Origin: Trissonchulus latispiculum
Lineage: Eukaryota; Nematoda; Enoplea; Enoplida; Ironidae
DNA length: 64,000 nt
NCBI GenBank assembly: GCA_030248195.1
Contig: JASAND010020809.1
Location: 1 to 64,000 of the forward strand
Reading direction: 5' to 3'
Part shown: positions 10,501 to 21,819 of the stretch, one piece after another
Layout of the letters: every line of letters begins with the position of its first letter
Numbering within the stretch: position 1 is the first letter of the stretch
Translations under genes and position numbers: made by a program
Notes under the pieces: generated by a model
Told to the model about the DNA's origin: nothing
Databases searched by the model: none
The model's input: the letters and a program-made list of their open reading frames with translations, nothing else

Positions 10501-11564
10501 GGGTCCGCTTTGCACTAAATACACGCTTTCATATAAGCAAGAGTCCATAATTTATTCCCTTATATTATAGAAGAAGAGTAAGCCACTAGTGGGCTCCTCT
10601 TCTTGGCATTGCGTAACGGTGCTCCGACCACAATACGCGAATGTTCCCCCGTTTGGTGGGGGGTCGACAAGCATACCCCCTCCCCGTTTGGTGGGGGGGG
10701 GTACGCACACCCGTCCCCCGTTTGGTGTGGGGGTATGCAAAAGGGGTCCCCGTTTGGTGGGGGGGTACGCAGAATGGGGTCCCCGTTTGGGGGGGGTCGC
10801 CAAGTCAGGCTAAGATTGGATGAATCTGATTGGCCGGTGGCGACCCCCCCCCAAACGGGGACCCTTTTTGTCTACCCCATCCCCCACCAAACGGGGACCT
10901 TTCATTGCTACCCCCCCACCAAACGGGGACCTCTCTTTGCTACCCCCCCCCACCAAACGGGGACCCATTTGCGAATAGAACAAAAACTACCGTAATCCTC
11001 TGTTCTACCCCCCCCCCCCCCACCAAACGGGGGGGGGTCTCTGCAATTTGATTGGCTGTTGGCTACCCCCCCCCCCACCAAAGGGGGACCTTTTTTCTGC
11101 TACCCCCCCACCAAACGGAGGGGGGTATGCTTTGTCGAAGAGAGCTACCCCCCCACCAAACGGGGGAACATTCGCGTATTGTGGTCGGAGCACCGTTACG
11201 CAATGCCAAGAAGAGGAGCCCTCTAGTGGCTTACTCTTCTTCTTATATATAATACAATTATGCACTCTTGATATAAGCGTGTGTCTGCTCCCTGATTGGC
11301 CCATTAGCCTAAGGATTACGGTAGACAAAATACAAACGTTTGGAAGAATGTAATCTGCAACAACTTTATATCATTGGAAAGAGCAGGAAAAATGGTACAC
11401 AGTAGTCGAATTAGCTTCGTAATTGCATTATGCTAATTAAAGTTACAATTAATTATAATAAATAAATTGCCTACCGTAAGCGTCAGGTAACGGGCCAATC
11501 AGCGAGCAGACACACACTTATATGAAAATGAAAGCTATGTAGTATTTAGTGCAAAGTGGGTCCC
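10501..11564. mobile_element. Palindromic element with inverted CCCCGTTTGGTGGGG arrays
   Basis: The outer ends match in inverted orientation (GGGTCCGCTTTGCACTAAAT at 10501; the complement ending near 11564 reads GGGACCCACTTTGCACTAAA). A longer inner pair runs from about 10530-10640 to about 11155-11275 and includes GCATTGCGTAACGGTGCTCC. Between the arms, blocks of CCCCGTTTGGTGGGG repeat in one orientation up to about 10800 and in the opposite orientation from about 10845. A second, smaller inverted pair lies at 11276-11330 and 11466-11520. No transposase frame exists; open frames here are low-complexity. No target duplication was resolved. Confidence 0.65.
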
Positions 11565-12140
11565 GAGTAAACGCACTTAGCAAGCCTTGCATGCTTGCTT
11601 ATGTACTTGCTAAGTCAGCAACATCGTATCTGATGTTATCGCTGGTATCCAACTTCACCCTCGCACACGTTCTTCAAAATCAGCATCTGTGACGTCCGGA
11701 TTCAGCTTTCAGCCATAGATTCAGAGATAGCCTCCGCTGACCATTTACTAAGTCAAGGCACCGACCTTAACTTATGCATAGGTTCTCTGGTTCTCATGCC
11801 ATGTTAGCGACAGCGTCTGTTGGCAATTCACTAATCCAGGCCAGTAAGAATGACAAGTGAACCATAACTCAAGCATAGGATGTCGGAATGTGCTGGCGTC
11901 TCGTTGATGACCTAGCATGCTTAGTAGCAAAGAGTTTCTTACTTTTATCAATGTATTATGTACTCTTGGTCTAATTTAGATCGTAAATTTAGAGGTCAAC
12001 AAGACGAGAGTAATATTGCTTTTATGTCGTTTTTCGAGCCATGCTTTGAACCACGTTAAAGATGATCTTTGCTCATGTTAAACGTAGAAAAATGACGGTT
12101 TAATGGATTTTGGCAGAAACAGTTTTAGTTCTATGAAAGA

Positions 12141-12188
12141 TACTTTGCTACAATTGTGCACACATACTTTGCTACAATTGTGCACACA
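12141..12188. repeat. 24-bp tandem duplication
   Basis: Two exact adjacent copies of a 24-bp unit, at 12141-12164 and 12165-12188. Each contains TTTGCTACAATTGTGCACAC. Confidence 0.9.
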
Positions 12189-12915
12189 TGTTTAAAACAT
12201 ACCAAACAGTGCAAATAATCTAGTATAATTTTCTTTTAGTGTGGAATTATTGGCAATTTTTCAAAGTCAAAAATTGGAAAATGGATGCTTTCTGAATCAT
12301 GAAATACAGGCCCTGTAAAATATTTTCGTTTCCGCCGCACGGTTGGCAAAGGCTGCAGAAATATTTCACATTAGTCCGCATTTGTGGACGTTTTAGAGTA
12401 CACTTTTTGGTTTTTCAACAAAAGCACTAGTTTACTATTCGGTGTTATACCTACGCGGAAATAACTGACAGTGTGATTATAGCTCAGACACGTATCGATT
12501 AATATGTTCGTGCTAATTTAACAAAGTTCATTTTCCACCAATCACACGCTTTCCTTTCATAGAAACACCAAAACTTCATTATGAGAACTACAGTACTGCG
12601 TCCCACTGTGTAAAACGCAAAACCTGACGAACACTAGGAACAATTAAGCAGAAACAGTGTTTTCACACCACCCGAATAAAAGAATCAGTGGTTCTGAAAG
12701 AAAAACATTTCACTTAAAATAACCTCTTTTATTTCTGCAAAGTATCTGCATTAAACTAGATTTATGGGAACTTAAGCAGGATCTAGGGATACCCTATGTT
12801 ACATATTTTCTAGAACAATCTTAAGTTTCAGATTTCTGATCACCCAAATGTATTGTCATACTGAAAATTCATTATTTAAATGATACGAACATGGAACTAG
12901 AAAACGGGGTCCGCA

Positions 12916-13065
12916 ATGTTGGAAAATTGCCAACAGGAAGAAAACGAGGAAGCAATTCTTCCAGAATTTCAGCCTCTTGGGAGGACAAAAATGGAATGGC
13001 AATCCCCAATGCAACAATACCTATTCCTCGATGACAATGGTTCAGCAAAAGTGACTCCGAAATAG
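12916..13065 (+). CDS. Short uncharacterised open frame (49 codons)
   Basis: ATG to TAG, 49 codons, with an in-frame stop just upstream at 12897. The composition is more protein-like than the surrounding AT-rich sequence (acidic N-terminus, no low complexity). There is no recognisable motif. It could be a small gene, an exon or chance. There is no clear splice context. Confidence 0.15.
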   Translation: MLENCQQEENEEAILPEFQPLGRTKMEWQSPMQQYLFLDDNGSAKVTPK

Positions 13066-13341
13066 GCTCAACAGTTAGGCTAAACCCTAATGATATTCAA
13101 GATTAGGCTCCTCCATAAACTTGTACAAAATTGAAGGAAGAGCTTGACTTTGAATTTGATCAAGGCCGTTGGTTTCGTAATCTACATAGCTCAATTAGCA
13201 AGTTGCTCCACTAGAGGAATAAGACCTGGTGGACTGATCCCGACTCTGGTCATAATTTTTCACCTCTTTTAACCCATTTAATCTGGGCGTTGTCTCTAGA
13301 AGTAAAGCTGTATTGTGTATGTGTAATGATCTGATCCGCTG

Positions 13342-13405
13342 CTTCCGAGGATGGTTGCAAAAGTTTAGAAATTTTGCAATTTTTTGCAACCATCCTCGGA
13401 AATTG
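13342..13405. repeat. Long perfect-arm hairpin
   Basis: Arms TTCCGAGGATGGTTGCAAAA and its exact complement flank a loop of about 20 bases. The arms are 20 bp without mismatch. It could be a small MITE or a structured RNA; nothing else supports a function. Confidence 0.75.
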
Positions 13406-13707
13406 CCCAAATTCCCCTATTACACTGCTGTTGCTCCCCTTCTTGGCTCCCATGGTCCCCCAGGTAAAGAAGGATACAGGAGAAGCAAAGAAGAAGAATC
13501 AGAACGAAAAGGAAAGAAGAAGCCGAGGAATAAGGAAAGACCACTTAGCGCCAAGGGTTACCAGGCGCGGAGTAAGACAGTTACAGCAGGTACTTTTGAA
13601 ATTAAGATTTAAAACATTTAAATTTAAAATAAAATAAAATAAATAAGATTTAATTTTAGAAAACAGAATAACTCTAAAATCTGCATTTAGATTGACCAAG
13701 TAATGAT

Positions 13708-15005
13708 TAGGGCTGTGCCGTTAAGGATTTCGCCGGGCCGGGCCCGGGCCCGGGCCGACCTAGCTTGCCGGGCCTGGCCGGGGCCGGGCCTGGCCCGGCC
13801 CGGGCCCGGCCCCAAGCCCCGGGCCCGCATCAAGGCCCCGGCCCGGCCCGGGCCCGCGGCCCGCTTCACGGCCCCGCCCCTTTCCGGAGCTCTTTTCACG
13901 ACCCGGCCCGGGCCCGGAGTCCGTTTTACGGTTCCACGACCCGGTCCGGGTTCGGGGCCCGCTACACGGCCTGAACCCGCCGACCCGGGCCTGTTAACGG
14001 CCCGAGCTGTGATGTGCGCTAACCAGGTATTGTATGTATTGAAATTCCTAGACTTTGAGCGGTTTTTCTAAAACCACAGTAACAGTCATGCATAGAGACT
14101 AATCTACACACTGTCACAATCCTAATTTTACCTCTGGATTTCGCAGCATTACCAAAAATTAAGAAACGCAAACAGGTGATGTAAGAACAATTAAACAACC
14201 GGGAAGGAATGAAACTTCGCAAATTATCTTGGAACGAACTTCCAAAACTATCCCAAGTCTCACAACAACGGGTCGCTGAAATCCTGGAAGCTTTGAAATT
14301 GCTTGACCACAAGATAACTGTAGTAAGCATTGAGGCCATACGTGTGCTGGGGGGGGGGGGGTTTAACCCCCCCAGACTTGAGCTCACCCCTCCCCAGAGG
14401 GGTCCCTCACCCCCCCAGAATCCGGATTTTTCCGGTAAAAACCGGAAAAATCCGGTTTTTCGGCGGCCTTCGGCCGCCCTTCACCCTCCCCAGAACTTCC
14501 CCTCCTGCACATGTCTGATTGAGGCCATCTGCAAGTTTTGCTTCTGTTGTATACATGGCTGGCTGCTGATTTCTCAACAGGGTGAGAAAACGATTCCATG
14601 CCCAATTGAGCTTTGTATATAAGTCTTTAGCCTTTGGCCGCAATGTCTAAGGAAGTAAACAATAACATTGTATTGAAACCTATGTGCTCACATATTGATT
14701 GTGTATTAATATGCATATATAACATACCTACGTGTATGTGTATGTACATGTATGTGCATACATTACACGCACAAATGAATCACAGCTTAAGAAACCGACG
14801 GCCCCGAAGGCCCCGGCGGCCCCGTAAGCCCCGCTGGCCCGGCAGGACAGGTTGGCCCCGTCGGCCCGGCAGGCCCCACGGGCCTTGAAGCGGGCCGGGC
14901 TTTGCAGGGTAGACGGGCCGGGCCCGGGCCGGGCCGCACTCCATAAAATCGGGGCCGGGCCCGGCCCAGGCCCCAGGCCCGCTTCACGGCCCGGTAACAG
15001 CCCTA
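13708..15005. mobile_element. Non-autonomous hAT transposon, copy 1
   Basis: 1,298 bp with terminal inverted repeats TAGGGCTGT and ACAGCCCTA, flanked by a perfect 8-bp target duplication, GTAATGAT, at 13700-13707 and 15006-15013. An 8-bp duplication with TAGGG-type ends is diagnostic of hAT. Both ends carry dense GGCCCGG/CCGGGCC motifs (13730-14000 and 14800-14990), likely transposase-binding subterminal repeats. No transposase is encoded; proline/glycine/arginine-rich frames at the ends are by-products of the GC-rich motifs. It is homologous to 21143-37663 and carries a 178-bp insert that copy 2 lacks. Confidence 0.92.
14340..14517. mobile_element. 178-bp insertion inside hAT copy 1
   Basis: Flanked by an 11-bp direct duplication, ATTGAGGCCAT (14329-14339 and 14518-14528). 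hAT copy 2 has a single ATTGAGGCCAT at the matching site near 21776-21786, so this is a clean insertion. The ends are weakly inverted (ACGTGTGCTGG; ACATGTGCAGG on the opposite strand). A long target duplication suggests a Mutator-like MITE, but the class is uncertain. The interior is rich in G/C runs and CCGGTTTTT-type palindromes. Confidence 0.65.
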
Positions 15006-15027
15006 GTAATGATGTACAAGGGGGAAG

Positions 15028-15475
15028 GAAAGGTCCCCTGTGGGCATCATTAATTTCAATCTACAGAAATATAGTGAATTGGCAGACCTTCACTTCTATC
15101 CTATTTGAGTGCTCGACCACCCCCCTTCCTTTCATCGCTTCTTCTTCTTTTTCATCTACATCACCCGTTTTTTAATCCCACACCTTTCGAGCGGGTACAT
15201 AAGTTTCCGCCATCCTAGTCACTATTAATTTGCGGGGGGGCTGTCGTTATCGGTTTCTACGATCTGTACTGCCTTGAGTGTGACTGCGGTCACCTTAGCG
15301 TTGGGCTAAGGGGCCAAAAGCCGCACGTCAGATTTGCTTGGGGGTCATGTTTTCTGTCCGTGACCTTCGTCTCTCCGCCTCTTGTCTGCCATTCTGCGGA
15401 CTGCGGGGAGCAGCACATAAAAGGTCTCTATGAGTACCTATGTAATTAGTGCGGAGCATCACGATAAAAACCCCC
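15028..15475 (+). repeat. Dispersed repeat V, copy 1
   Basis: Shares ordered blocks with 40928-41372, including CATCCTAGTCACTATT, TGTGACTGCG, TCTCCGCCTCTTGTCTGCCA and AAAGGTCTCTATGAGTA, ending near CACGATAAAAA. No conserved reading frame is apparent. The class is unknown. Confidence 0.6.
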
Positions 15476-15886
15476 ATTTAATTTCAATGTCGACAAGCCT
15501 ACAGAACAGAACAAACTCCGAGTTAAGAGTCATTCGAGATTGCTGTGTTATGACCCACCCTCAGCCTGGCAGTAAACCCCACCCGCAGACAGTAAAATTC
15601 TTCAAGACTTGGTGTCTGAAACTAGCGTCTATTCTACATGACAGCTGTACTGATCAGACCAAATACATTGCTGAAAACGTACCTAAACCTGACTATGTTA
15701 CAACTCTTTGAAAGATCAAAACAAAACTCACTGTCGTTTTACAAGCAAAATATAGACTTTACAGCAAATCCAAGAACATTGTCACTAATGTTTTTTCTAA
15801 AGTGTGTTTCTTCGCTCGCACCAATTCACTAAACTCTTAGTTTCTTCACTTTCTTGGAATGCTTTCTATAGGTTTTGCCTGCACTG
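15476..15886. other. 3' flank of the two-exon receptor gene
   Basis: No recognised coding sequence. The receptor's 3' UTR would lie here. No confident polyadenylation signal is visible. Confidence 0.3.
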
Positions 15887-17939
15887 TTAAGCACTTCCAG
15901 ACTCGTTGTCTCCATATCGTTTCCGATAGGATTGTGCCCAAATTTCAGTTAAGTTGTTCAGTCTATTTTGAGGATCATCAGCCACAACGTCAATAATGGT
16001 AGTTCGAAAGAATTTTTTAAGTCGTTCTGGCAACAAGGATCTCAGCTTTGTAGAAGCGTAGAAGTAGGCCAAAGATGTTAAGCAGACTAACAAGGCCGTT
16101 AGACCATGAGTGAAGTACAAGCTTTGCACTACAGCATCATCAAAACTGCGATGAAAATACAAATGGAATATCATGGACCACACGCAGGCTATACAGCAAG
16201 CCAAGGACTGTAGTATAATAGACGGTATTAGCATGACCGTATCTTCTTTAGCACGTGACAAACTGATACGATCTTGCAATGTTAATGTCAGTTTACAGTC
16301 ACTGTATAATGACAGCTTTTGCATGCATCTTTTCAGTGCAATCCCGTAACAACTCAATGCAATAATGTTAACAACAAAATAAAATGCAGGTACAATGAAC
16401 ATAGACATATGTAGAGCAGACGCCACGATATCGCAATAACCGTTTCGTATCTAGAAAATAAAGTACACCAAATCTTGCAGATATGGGTTGGTTGTTGGTC
16501 ACGGTTAGTGTTTGAGGACGACCGATCGATCTCCGGCCGGATTCTGGCCTGGAACGGTTTGCAGTGTCGCTATTATGACTGCTAAGATATTGATTTTTGG
16601 ATGTTATATGAGGAACATCTAAGTGTACGTATACACTGTGTGCACAGGCCTGATTATAGCTTGACTTTTTTGTTGTTTTCTGTAAATGTGCAACTTCAGC
16701 TTCCAAACCACGGCCCTCCTTGACGCATACTCAGTATACTGTCCAGACCAGGAAGTTAATGAAGAAGATGAGTGTAGTGTACATAGGATATTTTCAAAGG
16801 CTTAGAGTCCGAGAGGTTTTTTATTATTATCGTCCAATAAAACATTAATTTGTTTTGTTGTGAATTAAACGCGTTCATTTAGCATTCCAGCTGCAGTAGG
16901 ACACGCTAACAGTAAGTCAGAATCACGTACATAGTTTAGCGTGACGTATTTTAGGCTTAGCTTCCGCTTTTGAAGTTTAGCTTTGAAGTGCATTCATTTT
17001 AAGCTTAGTTGCCTTAAATTGTAAATTTCTGATTGTCGAATTGCATCCCGGCCGTTAGGGGGCGGCCGGCTGGCGAGCGCAAGTGGTCAGCCGGCGGGCG
17101 GCCGGCTTCAAACATAGTCAGTCACGGTTACAGAATATATAAACCGAATGTAGTTATTTTACCGTGGTTGGAATCACGTATAGACGTCCTCCTACAAAAG
17201 TCACTCTTCTCTGAATGGTTGCACCTTCGGGTGACTGAGCCGCTTTACAGAGAGATACATATCAACTCTGACATTCCAAGCTGTCTCAATTTTGCCTGGT
17301 TATGAAATAATAATCCAGCAAAAACAACCACAAGTAACTAGTAGTAGATTGCAATTTATAGTTTAATAGATTAAAGTAAATTAACTAAGTTTAAAGACAT
17401 TTATGTTACGTCATATATACCTTATAATCATAAGCATAAAAGCTATGTGCTGATGGCAACAGGGCCAGACATGCACTCAAAGCTAGTCCATATTTAATCC
17501 AAGCATCCACCTTAGTGTTAGTCGATAGTGAATGGTGAGGTAGTGCTGAAATACTGGACAATCTTTCAAGGCTTAAAATTACATAACAAAATATTATAAA
17601 TTGGGGTGGAATTACGAACAGCTGTTCCAACACGACGCACAACCAACTTGGTCCTTTCAAAAATATTGGTATGTCCAAAGCCACTATAACACTCTTCAAG
17701 AATAGGTAACAACAAGACAGTAGTCCTGCCTTAGTGGCATACTTGAGGATAAAGCGAACATTGTCATCAATGGTTGCCGCTCGATACAGCACATAATAGA
17801 ACAGGGATTGAAAGCAGATTCCCAATCCGGATAAAACACATTCAGTTACAATTCCGGCCATAAACAGCCAATTATCCTTGAAAGTGACATTGCTTTGGCC
17901 GTGGTGATGGCGCTCAAAATGTTCATTATGGTTGTCCAT
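15887..17939 (-). CDS. Two-exon serpentine (7TM) receptor, nematode chemoreceptor-like
   Basis: Exon 1 is 17939-17421 (173 codons) and exon 2 is 16450-15887 (187 codons plus stop), giving 360 residues. The 969-970-bp intron has donor AAG|GTATAT and acceptor TTTTCTAG|ATACG, both phase 0. Exon 1 encodes an NVT glycosylation site and helices 1-4; exon 2 encodes helices 5-7 and a cytoplasmic tail. A cysteine before helix 3 (WLCVV) and one at the start of exon 2 (NGYCD) could form the conserved disulfide. Helix 3 ends in SLERLSS in place of DRY, and helix 7 ends YASTKLRSLLP without NPxxY. This resembles nematode SRA/SRG-type receptors. The ATG follows an acceptor-like CTACAG, so an upstream non-coding exon is possible. 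Confidence 0.75.
16451..17420 (-). other. Intron of the two-exon receptor gene
   Basis: Defined by GT at 17420-17419 and AG at 16452-16451 on the minus strand. It contains a GC-rich patch near 17045-17110 (GGCCGGC motifs) but no recognised gene. Confidence 0.7.
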
Positions 17940-19204
17940 TTTCTGTAGAGACAACAGTTACAATAATAAATTAGTTTTATACTATTTTGTCATTTATAAG
18001 CTACCCATTAAAACGACATTACCAAGGATCGCGACTAATTTGTTCCAACTATCTTTGTTTGTAACTAATACAGAAGTTCAAATTGTTTCAGCTACATCAG
18101 CGTACATTTTGTTTTCTTGTTAAGAAAAAGCTAAAGCACTGCCTAATTTGACCCAGTTTTTGTGGATGTAGATTTCATCAGATACAAACCATTGCTCCGG
18201 AATTCACTGTTTGAGACTTTGTAAATAATTAAAACATTAATTTGAAATATTGAAAGTTTGGCTTAAAGAAATCATTTGAGGAGAGCGGTGGGCATCATTT
18301 TGATTAGGGATCGCTGGCCTAGGTAGGTAGCATAACAAATCGACCTCTGCAGTTTTAGAAAGATTCGATTTGTTGCCATCGAAAGATCGCATCGAAGAAG
18401 CATCGAAAGAATTGATCACCTCGGCTGAATTATATCATCTTTGAACCATTTCTCCAGTGTAAATCAGCATGAGCCCAAACCTGTGCGACTGAAAGGACCG
18501 ACTTCATATTTGTGTTCTGCGATGCCGTAAACCCTTCTATGCAACTTTTCAGCAAAATCGAAGTTAAAACATTTTCGGTTTTCCTTGGCTCCCCAAGGGA
18601 ATCGGAAAAAATCGAATTTTGCGAAATCAAAACAATTTAACGATACCTGAACTGAGTATAGTCGAAAACATACCATCAAATTTTAGTTCATTTGATCATG
18701 TTTTGTGGATTTTGAGCGGGAGGGGGTTATCTAGACAAGACCCCCACCCATTCAGACCGACATTAATATAAGTTGTCTATTTGTATTCTTGGTCATTACA
18801 TCTGCCAAACAAATTGTTTGACGGAATCAGGACCTATAATATAACTCAGTACTCGACTCGTATCCTAGCTGGCCGCTCAGAAAAGATAACACATGGTTAG
18901 TGCAGTGGCAGTGAAGTGACAGTTAGAATTGATGACTCAAAGTAATTGGATTAATAATTAATAATAATAGTACCCATGTACAAAAGCCTACAAAATACAC
19001 ATTTCAAGAGGTTTGTGTAGGTACCACTCAAGACTGTCTCCTGTCCTTAATGAGAGCAGATGAAAAATCTTGCTCTAGTCAGAAACATTCAGAATTAGAG
19101 GAATTAATTATCAGCTAGACAGAAGAATTAAAAGTGGACAGTATTAACTAAGGTACCTAACTCAAGTGCAACACAGGAATGAACACCATCTGCGAAAGTT
19201 CTTC
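17940..19204. other. Upstream flank of the two-exon receptor gene
   Basis: No recognised gene or repeat. Short minus-strand frames at 18237-18679 lack any motif. The receptor's promoter should lie here, but no specific site can be supported. Confidence 0.35.
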
Positions 19205-19620
19205 AAAGTTTCTTTATTGTTCCAAACCATAGGTATGGGTGGTCCAAGCCCCCACCAACCCGGACAAGCTACAAGCCCTATCGCCTCCAGGGCAAGGGGT
19301 AAGGAAAAATTGGGCAAGGGGTAAGCAGAAAATGGCCGGGAAAAAATAGGTATTCGCACCAAAACTACAAAAAAGCTCCGGCTTCGTCGGAATTTTTTAC
19401 TAAAATTTCTTATCTTTCTTAAAAATCGATCAAAATTTTGAATTTTTTTTAAAAATTGGCAAGTTTCTTCAATTTCTTTATAAATTTTGAGTTTATATTA
19501 CTATTAGCGTTAATTTATGCTTATGGTACAAGCCCCCCTCGAAAATTTTAGTTGAAGGTACAAGCCCCCTCAGAATTTTCTTGGGACAAGCCCTCCCCTG
19601 GATCCGACCCTATGTTAATG
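19205..19620 (+). repeat. Dispersed repeat Z, copy 2
   Basis: Second copy of the repeat at 3580-4030, in the same orientation with the same block order (ATTGGGCAAGGGGTAAGCAG, CCGGCTTCGTCGG, ATCGATCAAAATTTTGAA, TTTATGCTTATGG). No coding potential. Confidence 0.55.
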
Positions 19621-20770
19621 TATGTTCCAAACTACCATATAAATTTATTTGATCGTTTGTAAACAAGTTAAACCTCCTGCAAATCCACTAAATTTGTCAG
19701 ATGTTACTTAGTTCTTTTAATTTTAATTTAGTTACACCTGGTCCACTAGACAGCTAAGGTCAAACCAGGGCACCCGCCGGCAGCCCGGAACTGAAAGTAA
19801 ACAAGCATTTTAGTGTACTCGCCCACGTGTGTCCACGCAGATCTCGATCTTCTCCACCGCACCACTCCACCACTTATTTACATGTCCACGCTCCGAAATT
19901 TTGTCCAACAGTGTCTGCACTTTAAAACAAAGTTTGTAACAAGTAAACTGAGATTTCCATTTTACAATTAGCTTTAGGCAGGAGAGATTTATATTCAAAC
20001 TAAAGGGATCAAACTTAGTATATATTTTTGTCGATTGGCGGATAGTGTCCTACCCTTGATGGTATAGATAGTGTTCTATCCTTGATAAAGAGCCAAACTT
20101 TTTGTGGGCTAATTGTGATCGTTTGTTGGGAATTTGTTGGTAAATTTAACTGAAGTTTACGAAGCACAGTCCATTTTCATAAAGGTAAAATAATGCTAGT
20201 CCGATGGGTAGCTAGTGAGAAAAACTTTCTACATAGTTGCGAAATTAATCAGAGTATACTATAGAAATGAATATAATGTTAAGTTAGCAAGCAAAAGCAG
20301 GAGGCCGTAATTAACTTATTCCATCGGAAATTGAATTTAAACTGAATAAAGGAATTGAACGGAATTGAGGTTGTACTGTGCTGACACTTGCGGTGTAGTT
20401 GATGACATTAAAATAAATAATATCACCGCTTACGCAAATGCAGAAATTCAATTTTGTAATATTGTTATTGAATTAGTTTCAATATTCTACTGGTGTCTGA
20501 GGCAAACTATGGCAAAGGAAACTTTTAGATATGTTAATTTATTTACCAATGGGAAAATAAACCGTCTGTTTTGTTCGTAACATCATTTTATCATCGTCAG
20601 TTACACAATTTGGCTGCGAAAGTTAAACAAGCAAGTGGTGTGTAAAATGAAAAGCTTTAACATAAGACTATTTTGCTTTTATAAATTATTTTTACTTTCA
20701 TTTAAGGCGGTAATGATTTCTTTATCAACTATGAACCATTATATATTACCTTAATCCATTTTATGGAGCT
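19621..20770. other. Unassigned AT-rich stretch
   Basis: No recognised gene. An open frame of 71 codons at 20365-20580 (+) has no motif. Confidence 0.35.
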
Positions 20771-20976
20771 AAGGGCCTTTTCGCGAATGAGTAGAGTAGA
20801 GTAGAGTAGAGTAGAGTTAAAATTAACTCTTTTAACCCTTTTCATGAATGCGCAGGGTTAAATTTAACTCTGCCTGTTTTTAACTCTTTTAACTCTGCAG
20901 GGTTAAAAATCAAAGAGTTAAAAGAGTTAAAACTGGCAGAGTTAAAATTAACTCTGTGCATTCGTGAAAAGAGTTA
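20771..20976. mobile_element. GAGTTAAAA MITE, copy 1 (right end incomplete)
   Basis: Starts AAGGGCCTTTTCGCGAATGA, followed by GTAGA repeats and many GAGTTAAAA/TTTAACTC units in both orientations. The right side (GCATTCGTGAAAAGAG) is the inverted match of the left, but the final GGCCCTT is missing. Relatives lie at 39832-40152, 40252-40408 and 62591-62763. Confidence 0.6.
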
Positions 20977-21815
20977 AAATAATAATATAATTTTGCTTAC
21001 GCAATTTCCAACTTTTCACCATTTAAGACTTTTTAAAAAAACTTCTTTACATTTGGAAAATTTTTAATAAAATAAAACAACAAAAGAAGATATTTACTCA
21101 TTTCATTAATAGACATTTATCACATCTTCAATGTAGCGTCATTAGGGCTGTGCCGTTAAGGATTTCGCCGGGCCGGGCCCGGACCCGGGCCGACCTAGCG
21201 TGCCGGGCCGGGCCGGGGCCGGGCCTGGCCCGGCCCGGGCCCGGCCCCAAGCCCCGGGCCCGCATCAAGGCCCCGGCCCGGCCTTGGCCCGCGGCCCGCT
21301 TCACGGCCCGGCCCGGGCCCGGAGCCCGCTTCACGGTCCCGCTCCTTTCCGGAGCTCTTTTCACGGCCCGGCTCGGGCCCGGAGTCCGCTTTACGGTTCC
21401 ACGACCCGGTCCAGGTTCGGGGCCCGCCGACCCGGGCCTGTTAGCGGCCCGAGCTGTGATGTGCGCTAACCAGGTATTGTATGTTTTGAAATTCCTCGAT
21501 TTGAGCGGTTTTTCTAAAACCACAGCAACAGTCATGCATAGAGACTAATCTACACACTGTCACAATCCTAATTTTAACTCTGGATTTCGCAGCATTAGCA
21601 AAAATTAAGAAACGCAAACAGGTGATGTAAAAACAAATAAACAACCGGGAAGGAATGAAACTTCGCAAATTATCTTGGAACGAACTTCCAAAATTATCCC
21701 AAGTCTCACAACAACGGGTCGCTGAAATCCTGGAAGCTTTGAAATTGCTTGACCACAAGATAACTGTAGTAAGCATTGAGGCCATCTTGCAAGTTTTGCT
21801 TCTGTTGTAGACATG

Positions 21816-21819
21816 GCTG
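21816..21819. repeat. Left target-site duplication of the Gypsy element (GCTG)
   Basis: GCTG directly precedes the left LTR and is repeated at 37223-37226 after the right LTR. The uninterrupted hAT copy has one GCTG at the matching site (14558-14561, in ACATGGCTGGCTGCTG), confirming a 4-bp duplication. Confidence 0.9.

Larger units (their letters stand above)
11565..13341. other. Intergenic stretch with little content
   Basis: Apart from the small tandem duplication at 12141-12188 and the short open frame at 12916-13065, I see no gene, RNA or repeat structure here. Confidence 0.35.

Noticed and set aside
10552..11353. Long proline-rich frames in the CCCCGTTTGGTGGGG region
   Set aside because: Translations of repeated GC-rich blocks in several frames of both strands; no start or splice context and no domain.
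13687..14071. Proline/glycine/arginine-rich frames (collagen-like) on both strands at hAT ends, also at 14787-15175, 21128-21548 and 37391-37681
   Set aside because: They arise from GGCCCGG subterminal arrays, exist in several frames at once and lie inside a transposon with defined ends.
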